Shown here piece by piece: positions 8,902-17,705 of a stretch of DNA of 64,000 nucleotides. The position numbers and the translations under genes were made by a program. Numbering within the stretch: position 1 is the first letter of the stretch; each line of letters begins with the position of its first letter. Origin of the DNA: Sorangium cellulosum So0157-2 (GTDB lineage: Bacteria > Myxococcota_A > Polyangia > Polyangiales > Polyangiaceae); assembly GCF_000418325.1 (NCBI RefSeq), contig NC_021658.1, forward strand, positions 14,364,501 through 14,428,500, given 5' to 3'. The notes under the pieces were generated by a model. The model made no database searches. It worked only from the letters and a program-made list of their open reading frames with translations, and was not told the DNA's origin.

Positions 8902-10494
8902 ATGCCCGTGAGCGCGGAGCCTGCGCGACGGCCCCGCGCCGCGCGCGCGATCGCCGCGCTCTCGCTCGGCGCGCTGGCGCTGCTGCCCCTCTCCGCGTGC
9001 GATCCCAGGGAGGCGGCGACGGCCGCGAAGGCGCCGGCTCCGGCCGAGCGCGCTCCGGCGGCGGTCACCCTCCTCTATACGACCGACGAGCACGGGTGGC
9101 TCCTGCCCACCGCCGAGGAGGGGAGGGTGCTCGGCGGCGCGGCCGAGGTGCTGGCCGTGTGGCGCTCGCGGGAGGGCCATTGCGCGGGCCCGGCGCCCGG
9201 GGCACCGCCCGATCTCCCGCCAGCGCCGGCCTGCGAGGACCCGTCGACGCTCGCGCTGTCCGGCGGCGACAACTGGACCGGCCCCGCGATCTCTTCCTAT
9301 TTCATGGGCGCGCCGATGGCCGACGCGATGGCGCGGATGGGCTACGCCGCGTCGGCCTTCGGAAATCACGAGTTCGATTTCGGCAGGGACGCCTTTCTCC
9401 AGAACCGGACACGGTCTCGCGCCACCTACCTCGCGGCGAACCTGCGCGTGACCGATCCAGCGCTCTCCGCCTTCGCGTTGCCTTCGTTCGCCGTGTTCGA
9501 GCGGCGCGGGCTGCGCATCGGCGTCGTCGGCCTCTCGACCTCGCGCACCCGCGAGGCCGCGACGGCGAGCCGCTTCGAGGGCATCGATTTCGAGGGCGAG
9601 GAGGCGGCGCTCTCGCGCGCCATCCCCGAGGCGTGGCGCGCCGCGCCCGACGCGCTCGTGCTCGTCGCGCACCAGTGCCAGGACGTGCTCGAGCCGATTC
9701 TCGCGCGTCACCCCGAGTGGCGCCTGTCCTTCGTCGGCGCGGGGCACTGCCACAAGAGGGCCGAGCTGCGCGTGGGCGGCGTGCCGCTCGTCAACCCCGG
9801 CTGGCGGCTGCGCAGCTACGCCCGCGTCTCGCTCGACATCGACCCCCGCCGTCCGCTCCAGCAGCGCGCGGTGTCGGTCGCCGCGGAGGTCGTCGACGTG
9901 GCCCACCCGGAGGGCGCGCCAGCGGCCCCGCCGGACGAGGCGCTCGCCAGGGCCGCCGCAGGCTGGCAGCGCGAGCTGGACGCGGCGCTCGGCGAGCAGA
10001 TCGGGTATTCGAGCGACGGAATGGAGCGCGACTCCGCCGAGATCCAGCGCTGGATCGCGGGGTCGTGGCGCGAGCAGCTCGGGGTCGACGTCGCGATCCT
10101 CAACAAGGACGGCATCCGGCAGGCCGTCCCCAGGGGGCCCATCACGAAAGCGACGGTGTTCTCCGTCCTCCCGTTCGACAACAAGCTCGTCATCTGCTCG
10201 CTGCGGGGCAGCGACATCCTCGAGACGCTCCGCCACCGCGACGCGGTGCTCGTCGGCCTATCGCCCTCGGTCGGCGGTCGTTATGTCCTGCACGACGGCC
10301 GCCTCTTGGACGAAAACCGCCGCTACACCGTCGCGACGATCGATTTCCTCTATTACGGCGGGGACGGCTTTCGCTTCCAGGCGCAGGACCCATCCCCGCA
10401 ATGGACCGGCCTCGACTGGCGCGCGCCGGTGATCGCGTGGACCAAGGCGCTCGGCACGAGCGCGAGCGCCCCGCTGGACGCGCGCTTCCGCTAG
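8902..10494 (+). CDS. 5'-nucleotidase/metallophosphatase family lipoprotein (UshA-like)
   Basis: A predicted lipoprotein of 530 residues whose signal peptide ends LLPLSAC (Cys33). The calcineurin-like metallophosphatase domain has LYTTDEHG, SGGDNWTG, GNHEFDFG and a late GAGHCHK, which together supply the di-metal ligands (Asp, His, Asp, Asn, His, His). The C-terminal 5'-nucleotidase substrate domain (about 345-520) contains NKDGIRQAVPRGPI and FSVLPFDNKLV. It probably hydrolyses nucleotides or other phosphomonoesters or diesters in the periplasm or at the surface to salvage phosphate and nucleosides. It lies directly after def and is followed by a strong hairpin. Exact substrate is not predictable. 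Confidence 0.9.
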   Translation: MPVSAEPARRPRAARAIAALSLGALALLPLSACDPREAATAAKAPAPAERAPAAVTLLYTTDEHGWLLPTAEEGRVLGGAAEVLAVWRSREGHCAGPAPGAPPDLPPAPACEDPSTLALSGGDNWTGPAISSYFMGAPMADAMARMGYAASAFGNHEFDFGRDAFLQNRTRSRATYLAANLRVTDPALSAFALPSFAVFERRGLRIGVVGLSTSRTREAATASRFEGIDFEGEEAALSRAIPEAWRAAPDALVLVAHQCQDVLEPILARHPEWRLSFVGAGHCHKRAELRVGGVPLVNPGWRLRSYARVSLDIDPRRPLQQRAVSVAAEVVDVAHPEGAPAAPPDEALARAAAGWQRELDAALGEQIGYSSDGMERDSAEIQRWIAGSWREQLGVDVAILNKDGIRQAVPRGPITKATVFSVLPFDNKLVICSLRGSDILETLRHRDAVLVGLSPSVGGRYVLHDGRLLDENRRYTVATIDFLYYGGDGFRFQAQDPSPQWTGLDWRAPVIAWTKALGTSASAPLDARFR

Positions 10495-10500
10495 CGCCCG

Positions 10501-10534
10501 GCCGCACGCCCGCGCTCGGCGCGGGGCGTGCGGC
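10501..10534. terminator. Strong hairpin between convergent genes
   Basis: GCCGCACGCCCGCG pairs with CGCGGGGCGTGCGGC with a single bulge and a loop of about 5 nt. It lies between the stop of the nucleotidase gene (10494) and that of the DksA-like gene (10550), so it may terminate both. No T-run is visible. Confidence 0.55.
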
Positions 10535-10549
10535 GCGCTGGCGTTCGGC

Positions 10550-11059
10550 TCAGGAGCCGCCGCCGGTCCGCTCCTCGCGCTCGATCTGCTCCTGGTAGGC
10601 GACGCTGTAGCGCGCCCACGGGCGCAGCTTGAGGCGGCGGTATCCGATGGGCTCGCCGGTCCCCTCGCACATCCCGTAGGTCCCTTCCTTCATCTTGGCG
10701 AGCGCGCGATCGATCTCGGCGAGCACCCGGACATCGCGCTCCAGGAGCTTCGACGTCAGCGAGGTTGCGCCTTCGGCGTTCGCCTCGTCCATCTCGTCGC
10801 CCACCTCCCGCGAGACGTCGCGCTCTGCGTGCTGCCGCTCGTCGATGTTGGCGACGAGGCTCGCCCGGCGCTCCTCGAGCGCCTGCCTGAGCTCGCTCAG
10901 CTGCTCCGGCGTCAGCTCGGGCAGATCGGAGTCGTCCGTATCGGGCGCCGCGCGGCGCACGGGCGGCCTCGGCATGGGGGCTGCCGTCGTGGCGTTCCCG
11001 GACGTCTCCGGTCGCGCCGGGCTCGTTCCGTCGCGACTCGCACCTTCACGGTTGTTCAT
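10550..11059 (-). CDS. DksA/TraR-family protein lacking zinc-finger cysteines
   Basis: A 169-residue member of the DksA/TraR family, which binds the RNA polymerase secondary channel and adjusts transcription, often with (p)ppGpp. A disordered Pro/Thr-rich N-terminus (1-45) precedes a coiled coil (about 47-125, LTPEQLSELRQALEERRASL), then the C-terminal globular region GTYGMCEGTGEPIGYRRLKLRPWARYS. The classic finger has four Cys; here only one remains (GMCEGTGEPI), the others being Thr, Ser and Tyr-like positions, so zinc binding is probably lost. Acidic residues sit near the coiled-coil turn (VGDEMDEAN), as in transcription-active members. It is downstream of the large lipoprotein gene on the same strand. 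Confidence 0.85.
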   Translation of the reverse strand: MNNREGASRDGTSPARPETSGNATTAAPMPRPPVRRAAPDTDDSDLPELTPEQLSELRQALEERRASLVANIDERQHAERDVSREVGDEMDEANAEGATSLTSKLLERDVRVLAEIDRALAKMKEGTYGMCEGTGEPIGYRRLKLRPWARYSVAYQEQIEREERTGGGS

Positions 11060-11210
11060 GGTTTCCTCTCATCTCTTCGGGGAGCTGGGCAATTCGCATA
11101 CCGGTCTTGAACGTGGGCGGAGGGCGCACGCGGCGCGTGCGTCCTCCGGAGGACACGACCGAGCAGGAGCGGTCACGCTGGGCTCCCGCTGTGATAGCGC
11201 ATCCGCGGGC

Positions 11211-13235
11211 TTATGGCTTCGTGATGCCGGCCATCTGGAGCCCCGCCGCGAGGAGGGCGCCGATGTCCTCGAGCACGGGCTTCGACACGTTGACGGCGAT
11301 CTCGGCGCGCGGCGCGGCGCCGCCCTGCTCCTGCGTCGTGATGAACATCAGCCCTTCGCCCTTGTGGGGGAGCTTCGCCAGCGCCTCGCCGAACCGCCGC
11401 GCCTCCGGCGGCAGCGCCATCGGCGCCGCGCCGGGGCTGTCCAGGGTCGTGAGGACGCTCTGCAGCGTGCGGGTGATCGGGGCGAGCGTCGAGAATCCAC
11501 CCGAGACGAACTTCCCGGTCTTCAGCTTCTCGAGCCCCGGACGCGACGCGAGCGTGTCGGTGTCGGGGGCGCCCGCTTTCACCATGGCGAGCCGCCTCAG
11601 CAGCTCGCGCTTGTCGTGCCCGAACGCGATCCACGTCGTCTTCTCGTCGCCCATGAGGAGGAGGTGCAGCGTCACCGTGGCCTTGGGCTTCGGCTTGGCC
11701 TTGCCGGCGGGGGCCTGCGCCGCGTCGGCGTCGGGCGACGGCAGCTCGCTCGTGATCTGGATCTCCACGGCGAGCGACGTCTTCCCGAGCTCCTTCGGCG
11801 CCTGCACCGTCTTGACCGTCGGCAGGTCCTTCGGATCGACGTCGAGCTCCGGGAGCCGCTTGCGCAGCGCGGGCGTGTTGTAGGCGGCGACGGCGTTCTT
11901 CAGGTACTTGATGAGCGCGTCCGGCGCCTCCTCGAACCCGAACAGGTTCCAGCCGACGAAGCCGCCCATCATGCCGTCGAGGATCTCGTTCGGCGACGGC
12001 TTGCCGGTCTTCGCGGCGGCGGGCGCCGCGTCGACGTACCCGTGCGCGGACACGCTGGGCGTCCGGTTGATCGGCAGCGACAGGACGTCGGCGAGCGCCT
12101 TGCGATCGGCGGGCTTGCCGATCTTCTCCTTCTCGAGCCACCCCTCGAGCATCTCGCGCAGCGTCTTCAGGATGCCGGTGTAGTGCGCCGGGTCGTAGCC
12201 GTGGTCGAAGAAGGCGCCGTGGCTGTCCTTCGGCACGCGCCAGTAGAGCGCCGGCGCGGGCGCGGCGCGGCTCGCGCCGTCGGCCATCGTCTTCGCGAGC
12301 CACGACGACTGGCCCCGCAGCTCCAGGGCCGCCGTGAGGTTCACGCAGGTCTGGTTGTCGACCTTCAGATCGACGACCGCCTTGCTCGCGTCGTTGATCA
12401 GCGCCTCGAGCTCCGCCTGGACGGCGGTGGTCGCGTCGGTGAGCGCCCGGTCGAACTGGGGCTGCCCGATCGAGAGCTGGCTCTGCGCGAGGATCGGGAG
12501 CCCGCCGAGCTGCTGCTTGGCCATGTCGCCGTACTTCGTGCTGAGCGGGACGAAGCGGACCTCGCCCTGGAGGTCGCGCGCCTCGGGCGCGAGCGTCGCC
12601 AGCGTGCGCGCGAGGTACGGCCCGAGAGTCGTCACGTCCCGGTCTCGGTCGCCGCAGAGGAGCCGCGCCGGTGTCGAGCCCGCGGACGCGGCGAGGAAGC
12701 AGCTCGACGACGCGGGCTCCTTGCCGCCGATCTTCCACATGCCCGGCTTCACCTCGGTCAGGGTGGCGCCGGCCTCGAGCGCGCCCCTGGCCCGCTCCAG
12801 CGACGTGAGCCCGAGCGACACGGCCGCGACCGGGTTGCCCCGCTTCGAGCTGTCGTCGAGCGCGACGACGAGGTGGACCGGCGCGTCGAGCGCGACCACC
12901 GCGGCGAGCTGGGTCGTGTCGATCGAGGGGCTCACGAGCTCGCTCAGGACGCCCGCGGAGAGCCCCTGAGCGCCCGCCTCGGCGAGCGCCGGTGGCATCC
13001 CGGCGCAGGCGGCGACGCTCGACAGCGTGGCCGCCGGGTTGCTCCAGCGGAGCACGCCCACGATGTCGGCGGGCTCGGCGACCGGGGAGAGATCGAACGC
13101 GGGGCTCGCGGGCTGGGAGGGCCCGGCCTTGACCTCGCCTTGTGCTCCTGCCGGCGCGGCAGGCGTGGGGGCCGGCCCGCAGGCGACGGGACCGGCCATC
13201 AGGACCAGGGTGGCGAGCGGCAGGAGAGTTCGCAT
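11211..13235 (-). CDS. Large lipoprotein of unknown function
   Basis: A 674-residue protein I do not recognise. The N-terminus is a lipoprotein signal peptide with MAGPVAC (Cys19 lipidated), followed by an Ala/Pro/Gly-rich linker to about 45. The body is a mix of strands and helices without known catalytic motifs; it contains repeated segments about loading or scoring-type folds (SLERARGALEAGATL, LLRRLAMVKAG) that resemble DUF3352-like proteins only weakly. A charged KPKPKAT linker sits near 505-515. It is located 258 bp downstream of dnaK, beyond a probable terminator, so it is likely transcribed on its own. Inferred location: inner or outer membrane, periplasmic side. Confidence 0.75.
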   Translation of the reverse strand: MRTLLPLATLVLMAGPVACGPAPTPAAPAGAQGEVKAGPSQPASPAFDLSPVAEPADIVGVLRWSNPAATLSSVAACAGMPPALAEAGAQGLSAGVLSELVSPSIDTTQLAAVVALDAPVHLVVALDDSSKRGNPVAAVSLGLTSLERARGALEAGATLTEVKPGMWKIGGKEPASSSCFLAASAGSTPARLLCGDRDRDVTTLGPYLARTLATLAPEARDLQGEVRFVPLSTKYGDMAKQQLGGLPILAQSQLSIGQPQFDRALTDATTAVQAELEALINDASKAVVDLKVDNQTCVNLTAALELRGQSSWLAKTMADGASRAAPAPALYWRVPKDSHGAFFDHGYDPAHYTGILKTLREMLEGWLEKEKIGKPADRKALADVLSLPINRTPSVSAHGYVDAAPAAAKTGKPSPNEILDGMMGGFVGWNLFGFEEAPDALIKYLKNAVAAYNTPALRKRLPELDVDPKDLPTVKTVQAPKELGKTSLAVEIQITSELPSPDADAAQAPAGKAKPKPKATVTLHLLLMGDEKTTWIAFGHDKRELLRRLAMVKAGAPDTDTLASRPGLEKLKTGKFVSGGFSTLAPITRTLQSVLTTLDSPGAAPMALPPEARRFGEALAKLPHKGEGLMFITTQEQGGAAPRAEIAVNVSKPVLEDIGALLAAGLQMAGITKP

Positions 13236-13345
13236 GAGCGCCGGTTATACGGCCCCCGGACATCCGAGTCGACGCCCAAGGAGCGCGCGGCGGGGGAGGT
13301 GGCGGTCGGCGCCGCCTCGGAGGGTGAGGCGCGGCCGCAAATGCA

Positions 13346-13373
13346 AACGAGCGCGGACGAAGCCGCGCTCGTT
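13346..13373 (-). terminator. Rho-independent-like terminator of dnaK
   Basis: On the minus strand an 11-bp perfect stem (AACGAGCGCGG / CCGCGCTCGTT) with a 6-nt loop is followed by a T-rich tail (TTTGCATTTGC). It lies about 120 bp past the dnaK stop. A second inverted repeat CGGTTACG/CGTAACCG at 13438-13466 lies closer to the stop. Confidence 0.6.
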
Positions 13374-13492
13374 GCTCGTTCATCGCCGTGCCAGCCGCGC
13401 CAGCGCCAATCGGGTACGCCGGTCGCGTGAGCCGCGTCGGTTACGTCGGTTGCGCCGGCGTAACCGGCCGCGGAGCGCTCACCCCGCGGCGA

Positions 13493-15409
13493 TCAGTTCG
13501 ACTCCTCGAACTCCGCGTCGATGACCGAGTCCTTCCCCTTGCCGCCGGCGGGGGGCGGCGGCTGGCCGCCCGCGGCGCCGGGCGCGGCGCCCCCGCCGTC
13601 CTGCGGCGGGCCGGCCTTCTCGTACATGACGCTCGCGATGCGGTGCGCCTCCTTCTCGAGCCGCTCCAGCGCCGCGGTCACGGCCGCGTCGTCCTGCTTC
13701 TCGATGGCCGACCGGCTCTCGGCGATGATCCCGTTCAGCGCCGAGACGTCGCTCTCCGGCAGCTTCTCCTTGTTCTCGCTGATCGTCTTCTCCAGCGTGT
13801 AGCAGAGGTTGTCGAGCTTGTTGCGCCGCTCGATCTCCTCGCGGCGCCGCTTGTCCTCGGCCTCGTGCGTCGCCGCCTCGCTGACCATCCGGTTGATCTC
13901 GTCCTCCTTCAGGCCGCCCGACGCGGTGATCGTGATCCGCTGATCCTTGCCGGTGGCGGTGTCCTTGGCGTGCACCGACAGGATGCCGTTCGCGTCGATG
14001 TCGAAGGTCACCTCGATCTTCGGCACGCCGCGGGGCGCCGGCATGATGCCTTCCAGGTGGAAGCGGCCCAGGGTCCGGTTGTAGCGGGCCTCGGTGCGCT
14101 CGCCCTGGAGGACGTGGACCTCGACGCTCGGCTGGCTGTCGGTCGCGGTCGAGAAGATCTCCTTCTTCTGCGTCGGGATCGTCGTGTTCCTCGCGATCAT
14201 CACGGTCATCACGCCGCCGAGCGTCTCGACGCCGAGCGAGAGCGGGGTGACGTCGAGCAGCACGAGGTCCTTCACGTCGCCCGACAGCACGCCCGCCTGG
14301 ACCGCGGCGCCGACGGCCACGACCTCGTCCGGGTTCACGCCCTTGTGCGGCTCCTTGCCGAAGAACTTCTTGACCGTCTCCTGCACCAGCGGGATGCGGG
14401 TCGAGCCGCCGACCAGGACGATCTCGTCGATCTGCTGCGGCGTCTTCTTCGCGTCCGCGAGCGCCTTGCGGGTCGGCTCGAGCGTGCGCTCGATGAGCGG
14501 CCGGATCATCTGCTCGAGCTTCGCCCGGGTGAGCTGCTTCTGGAGGTGCTTCGGCCCCGAGGCGTCCGCGGTGAGGAACGGCAGGTTGATCGTCGTCTCC
14601 TGCACGTTCGACAGCTCGATCTTCGCCTGCTCCGCGGCGTCCTTGAGCCGCTGCACGACCATCTTGTCGTTCGAGACGTCGATGCCCGTGTCCTTCTTGA
14701 ACTCGGCCGCGAGCCAGTCCATGACGAGGTGGTCGACGTCGTCGCCGCCGAGGTGGGTGTCGCCGTTGGTCGAGATGACCTGCACGACGTTGTCGCCGAC
14801 CTCGAGGATCGAGATGTCGAACGTGCCGCCGCCGAAGTCGTAGACGGCGATGACCTGCTCGTTCTTCTTGTCGAGCCCGTACGCGAGCGCGGCCGCCGTG
14901 GGCTCGTTGACGATGCGCTTCACCTCGAGACCGGCGATGCGGCCGGCGTCCTTCGTGGCCTGCCGCTGCGAGTCGTTGAAGTACGCGGGCACGGTGATGA
15001 CGGCCTCGGTCACCTTCTCGCCGAGGTAGTCCTCCGCGGCCTTCTTCAGCTTCTGCAGGACCTTCGCCGAGACCTCGGGGGGCGACAGCTGCTTGCCGCG
15101 CACCTCGATCGAGGCGTCGCCGTTCTTGCCCTTGCTGACCTTGTACGGGACGCGCTTCGTCTCGTCCTGCACCTCCTCGGCGCGGCGACCCATGAAGCGC
15201 TTGGCGGAGTAGATGGTGTTGGTGGGGTTCGTGACCGCCTGGCGCTTGGCGATCTGCCCGACGAGCACCTCGCCCTTGTCGTCCCAGGCCACGACGGACG
15301 GCGTGAGGCGCGAGCCCTCCTCATTCACGATGACCTTGGGCTCCTTGCCCTCCATCACCGCGACGACGCTGTTGGTCGTGCCGAGATCGATGCCGATGAT
15401 CTTGCCCAT
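13493..15409 (-). CDS. dnaK: Molecular chaperone DnaK (Hsp70)
   Basis: ATP-dependent Hsp70 chaperone that binds exposed hydrophobic segments in the cytoplasm with DnaJ and GrpE partners. The 638-residue length is standard. It opens with the ATPase signature GIDLGTTNS, has IVNEPTAAALAYG and YDFGGGTFDISIL, and then the substrate-binding domain (DVTPLSLGVET, QGERTEARYN). The C-terminal lid ends in a Gly/Pro-rich tail and the EEXX-like terminus FEESN. The start is supported by GGAGGG about 8 bases upstream. No grpE or dnaJ is next to it in this window. A 5' leader of roughly 175 nt with a sigma-70-type promoter and an inverted repeat lies upstream. Confidence 0.98.
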   Translation of the reverse strand: MGKIIGIDLGTTNSVVAVMEGKEPKVIVNEEGSRLTPSVVAWDDKGEVLVGQIAKRQAVTNPTNTIYSAKRFMGRRAEEVQDETKRVPYKVSKGKNGDASIEVRGKQLSPPEVSAKVLQKLKKAAEDYLGEKVTEAVITVPAYFNDSQRQATKDAGRIAGLEVKRIVNEPTAAALAYGLDKKNEQVIAVYDFGGGTFDISILEVGDNVVQVISTNGDTHLGGDDVDHLVMDWLAAEFKKDTGIDVSNDKMVVQRLKDAAEQAKIELSNVQETTINLPFLTADASGPKHLQKQLTRAKLEQMIRPLIERTLEPTRKALADAKKTPQQIDEIVLVGGSTRIPLVQETVKKFFGKEPHKGVNPDEVVAVGAAVQAGVLSGDVKDLVLLDVTPLSLGVETLGGVMTVMIARNTTIPTQKKEIFSTATDSQPSVEVHVLQGERTEARYNRTLGRFHLEGIMPAPRGVPKIEVTFDIDANGILSVHAKDTATGKDQRITITASGGLKEDEINRMVSEAATHEAEDKRRREEIERRNKLDNLCYTLEKTISENKEKLPESDVSALNGIIAESRSAIEKQDDAAVTAALERLEKEAHRIASVMYEKAGPPQDGGGAAPGAAGGQPPPPAGGKGKDSVIDAEFEESN

Positions 15410-15567
15410 GACGTTGAACCCTCCGAGGAATGTTTGCGCGACGGCTTGGTCGCCGCCGGGGGGGCGAGAAGACCCGACCGGCCAGCAGGGCCCGGCTGAC
15501 AGCTGCCGCGAGCCCCTGCTCCAGAGCCGTCAAAAACCGCTGGGAATTCGGATACTTTCGCCGGATT

Positions 15568-15589
15568 TCGCGAGCTCGCTGGCTCGCGA
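15568..15589. promoter_or_regulatory. Inverted repeat at the putative dnaK transcription start
   Basis: TCGCGAGC, a 6-bp spacer and GCTCGCGA form a perfect palindrome; TTTCGCG/CGCGAAA flanks add an overlapping repeat. It sits immediately downstream of the candidate -10, the position of an operator such as CIRCE, but the sequence does not match the CIRCE consensus (TTAGCACTC-N9-GAGTGCTAA). Confidence 0.45.
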
Positions 15590-15594
15590 CCGCG

Positions 15595-15622
15595 AAACTA
15601 ACCATGTGCATCCGAGCGTCAA
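15595..15622 (-). promoter_or_regulatory. Candidate dnaK promoter
   Basis: On the minus strand, TTGACG (15622-15617), a 16-bp spacer and TAGTTT (15600-15595) make a reasonable housekeeping-type promoter. The start point would fall near 15588, giving dnaK a leader of about 178 nt. No match to a sigma-32-type promoter was recognised. Confidence 0.45.
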
Positions 15623-15974
15623 CGCCGCCCCTAGCAATTGCCGTGCGCGCGGGCCAGCCGGGCCGGACGCTTGACGGGAGCGCCCTCGGGCCGCACGTAG
15701 AGCGTCCGCGCTCCGCGCCGTCGAGCGCCTCGAGCCGGCGCTCCGGTTCCAGGCGCCGCGTCGGTGCGGAGCGGCGGGCTCCGCCGGCCACGCCAGGACC
15801 TCTCCGGCCGCACGACCTCCTCACGCAACCCGCGCCGAACGCCCGTCCGGCAGACTCCGGCGCGGGAGCACGGCGCGGGAGCACGTGAAGACGCGGCGCG
15901 CCGGAGGGGCTTCTTGCGGTCCGAGACGCCCTGAGCTATAGGCGCCCTCCCTCGCAACACCCGAAGGACTCACC

Positions 15975-16181
15975 ATGAAGCCCGGCATCCACCCCGAGTA
16001 CAAGGCCTCCACGATCACCTGCGCGTGCGGCGCCGTCGTCGAGACCCGCTCCACCCGCGGCAGCTTCACGACCGACGTGTGCTCCGCCTGCCACCCGTTC
16101 TACACGGGCAAGCACAAGATCATGGACGTCGCCGGCCGCGTCGACCGCTTCCGCAAGAAGTACGCGACCGCTGGCAAGTAG
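15975..16181 (+). CDS. rpmE: Large ribosomal subunit protein bL31
   Basis: Ribosomal protein of 68 residues belonging to the zinc-containing (C+) type of bL31. It begins MKPGIHPEY as usual and has Cys16 and Cys18 (TCACG) and the pair Cys36/Cys39 (DVCSACHPFYTGK), which bind zinc, then the conserved GRVDRFRKKY tail. AAGGA precedes the ATG. It is followed by 279 bp without a clear gene before the DUF1385 gene, so rpmE may be a single-gene unit. In many bacteria rpmE precedes prfA, as it does here two genes later. Confidence 0.97.
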   Translation: MKPGIHPEYKASTITCACGAVVETRSTRGSFTTDVCSACHPFYTGKHKIMDVAGRVDRFRKKYATAGK

Positions 16182-16345
16182 GCGGGCGGCTCGTCCCCTC
16201 CTCGACATCCCTTCTTTACAGACACGCCCGTCACGCCGCCCCGCCCGGGGCGTGGCGGAGGCCCGCGCTCGTCCCGAGCGCGCTGGCCGGCCCGAGCGGT
16301 CGACCCGCGCAGCGCCGAGCGGCCGAGACGGCGCGCGCGCGCGCC

Positions 16346-16384
16346 GGACGACGACGGACGACGGACGACGGACGACGGACGACG
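16346..16384 (+). repeat. GGACGAC heptamer tandem repeat
   Basis: Five consecutive copies of GGACGAC, the first with an extra GAC, lie in the rpmE-DUF1385 gap right after a GCGCGC tract. Such short sequence repeats can change in copy number; no function is evident. Confidence 0.8.
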
Positions 16385-16460
16385 TCGCCCGTCCACCTTT
16401 CGCGGCGCTGATCGGCCAGGCCGATGCGAAAGCCGTATGATGCGCTAGATTGGAACGCGT

Positions 16461-17651
16461 ATGAGCGATCAGCCTGCACGTCCGTATATCGGCGGCCAAG
16501 CGGTGATTGAGGGGGTCATGATGCGATCGCCGAGCTCGGTCGCGATCGTCTGCCGGCGCCGCTCGGGGGAGCTCGTAGTGCGCGAGCAGCCGATGGCCGC
16601 GGTCTCCAAGGGGCCGCGCACGTGGCCGTTCGTGCGGGGGGTCGCGACGCTCGTGGAGTCGCTGCGCCTCGGGTCCCAGGCGCTCCGCTGGTCCGCGGAC
16701 CTCTACGAGCAGGATCTCGCGGCCGAAGAGGCGGCCTCGGCCAAGGGGCCGGCCTCCAGGCGCTCGAGCTCAGGCTCGGCGAGCGGAGCGAGCCTCACCT
16801 CCCTGGCGCTCAGCATGGCCGCGATCGCCACGCAGGACGTCGAGCCCGCGCAGGTCGCGGGCGGCCCGACGCCCGGCGGCAGCGGCGCGGACGGAAGCGC
16901 GGACGGAAAGAAGAGAGGCGGGGGGATGGGCATCATCCCGATCCTCTTCGCGGTCCTGCTCTTCGTGGCGGCGCCCCAGGCCGGCGCCGAGCTGGTCAAC
17001 AAGGTCTTCGGCCTCGGGCTGGAGGTCACGTCGCCGGGGTTCCAGGCGATCACCGGCGTGGCGAAGCTCGCCATCGTCGTCGCCTACCTCCTCCTGATCC
17101 GCCAGATCTCCGAGGTCCGGCGCGTTTTCCAGTACCACGGGGCGGAGCACAAGGCGATCTCCACCTACGAGGCGCGCGAGGCGCTCGAGGTCGAGAACGC
17201 GCGCCGCAAGACGGCCATGCACCCGCGCTGCGGGACCACGTTCCTGGTGATGGTGGCGCTCGTGTCGATCGTGGTGTTCTCGGTGGCCGGGGCGTCCCTC
17301 GGGGCGTTCCTGCCCAAGCTGCCCGGCGGCCGGCTCGTCGAGAGCGTCGGCTTCTTCTTGATGAAGCTGCCGTTCCTCCCGCTGATCGCCGCGGTGACCT
17401 TCGAGATCCAGCGGCTCTTCGCGCGCTATTGCACCACCGGCCCGCTCCGCGTGCTGCTCTGGCCGGGGTTCCTGGTCCAGAAGATCACGACGGCGGAGCC
17501 GGAGGACGCGCAGCTCGAGATCGCCCTCGCCTCGCTCCGCGCGACGCTCTGGCGGGAGGCGTCGGTGACCGCGCCGGTCCAGCCCGATCGGGTGTTCGCG
17601 GACTACTCCAAGGTGCTGGCCGACCCCGGCTACGCTGGCGCCCACGGCTAG
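16461..17651 (+). CDS. DUF1385 (YqhQ-like) membrane protein
   Basis: A conserved membrane protein of 396 residues of the DUF1385 family, usually found near prfA and rpmE. It opens with the family signature GGQAVIEGVMMRSP, has an Ala/Ser/Gly-rich insert at about 85-150, then a first membrane segment (GIIPILFAVLLFVAAPQ), the YHGAEHKAISTYE motif that typifies the family, and MHPRCGTTFLVMVALVSIVVFS, the start of the next of several hydrophobic helices. The His and Cys residues in HGAEHK and HPRCGT are invariant in relatives and may bind metal. The biochemical role is unknown. The gene is followed 54 bp later by prfA, with which it may form an operon. Confidence 0.9.
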   Translation: MSDQPARPYIGGQAVIEGVMMRSPSSVAIVCRRRSGELVVREQPMAAVSKGPRTWPFVRGVATLVESLRLGSQALRWSADLYEQDLAAEEAASAKGPASRRSSSGSASGASLTSLALSMAAIATQDVEPAQVAGGPTPGGSGADGSADGKKRGGGMGIIPILFAVLLFVAAPQAGAELVNKVFGLGLEVTSPGFQAITGVAKLAIVVAYLLLIRQISEVRRVFQYHGAEHKAISTYEAREALEVENARRKTAMHPRCGTTFLVMVALVSIVVFSVAGASLGAFLPKLPGGRLVESVGFFLMKLPFLPLIAAVTFEIQRLFARYCTTGPLRVLLWPGFLVQKITTAEPEDAQLEIALASLRATLWREASVTAPVQPDRVFADYSKVLADPGYAGAHG

Positions 17652-17705
17652 CGCGCGCCGCCGCCGCACGCCGCCGCCCAACTCCGCGTCGTCTTCGGAT
17701 TGCAG

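Larger units (their letters stand above)
15410..15974. other. Intergenic region between dnaK and rpmE
   Basis: A 565-bp stretch between divergent genes. The dnaK-proximal third holds the promoter and palindrome listed separately and an AGCAGGG/CCCTGCT pair (15484-15520) that could fold in the mRNA leader. The rpmE-proximal part shows only a ribosome site (AAGGA just before 15975). No convincing ORF was seen. Confidence 0.6.
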
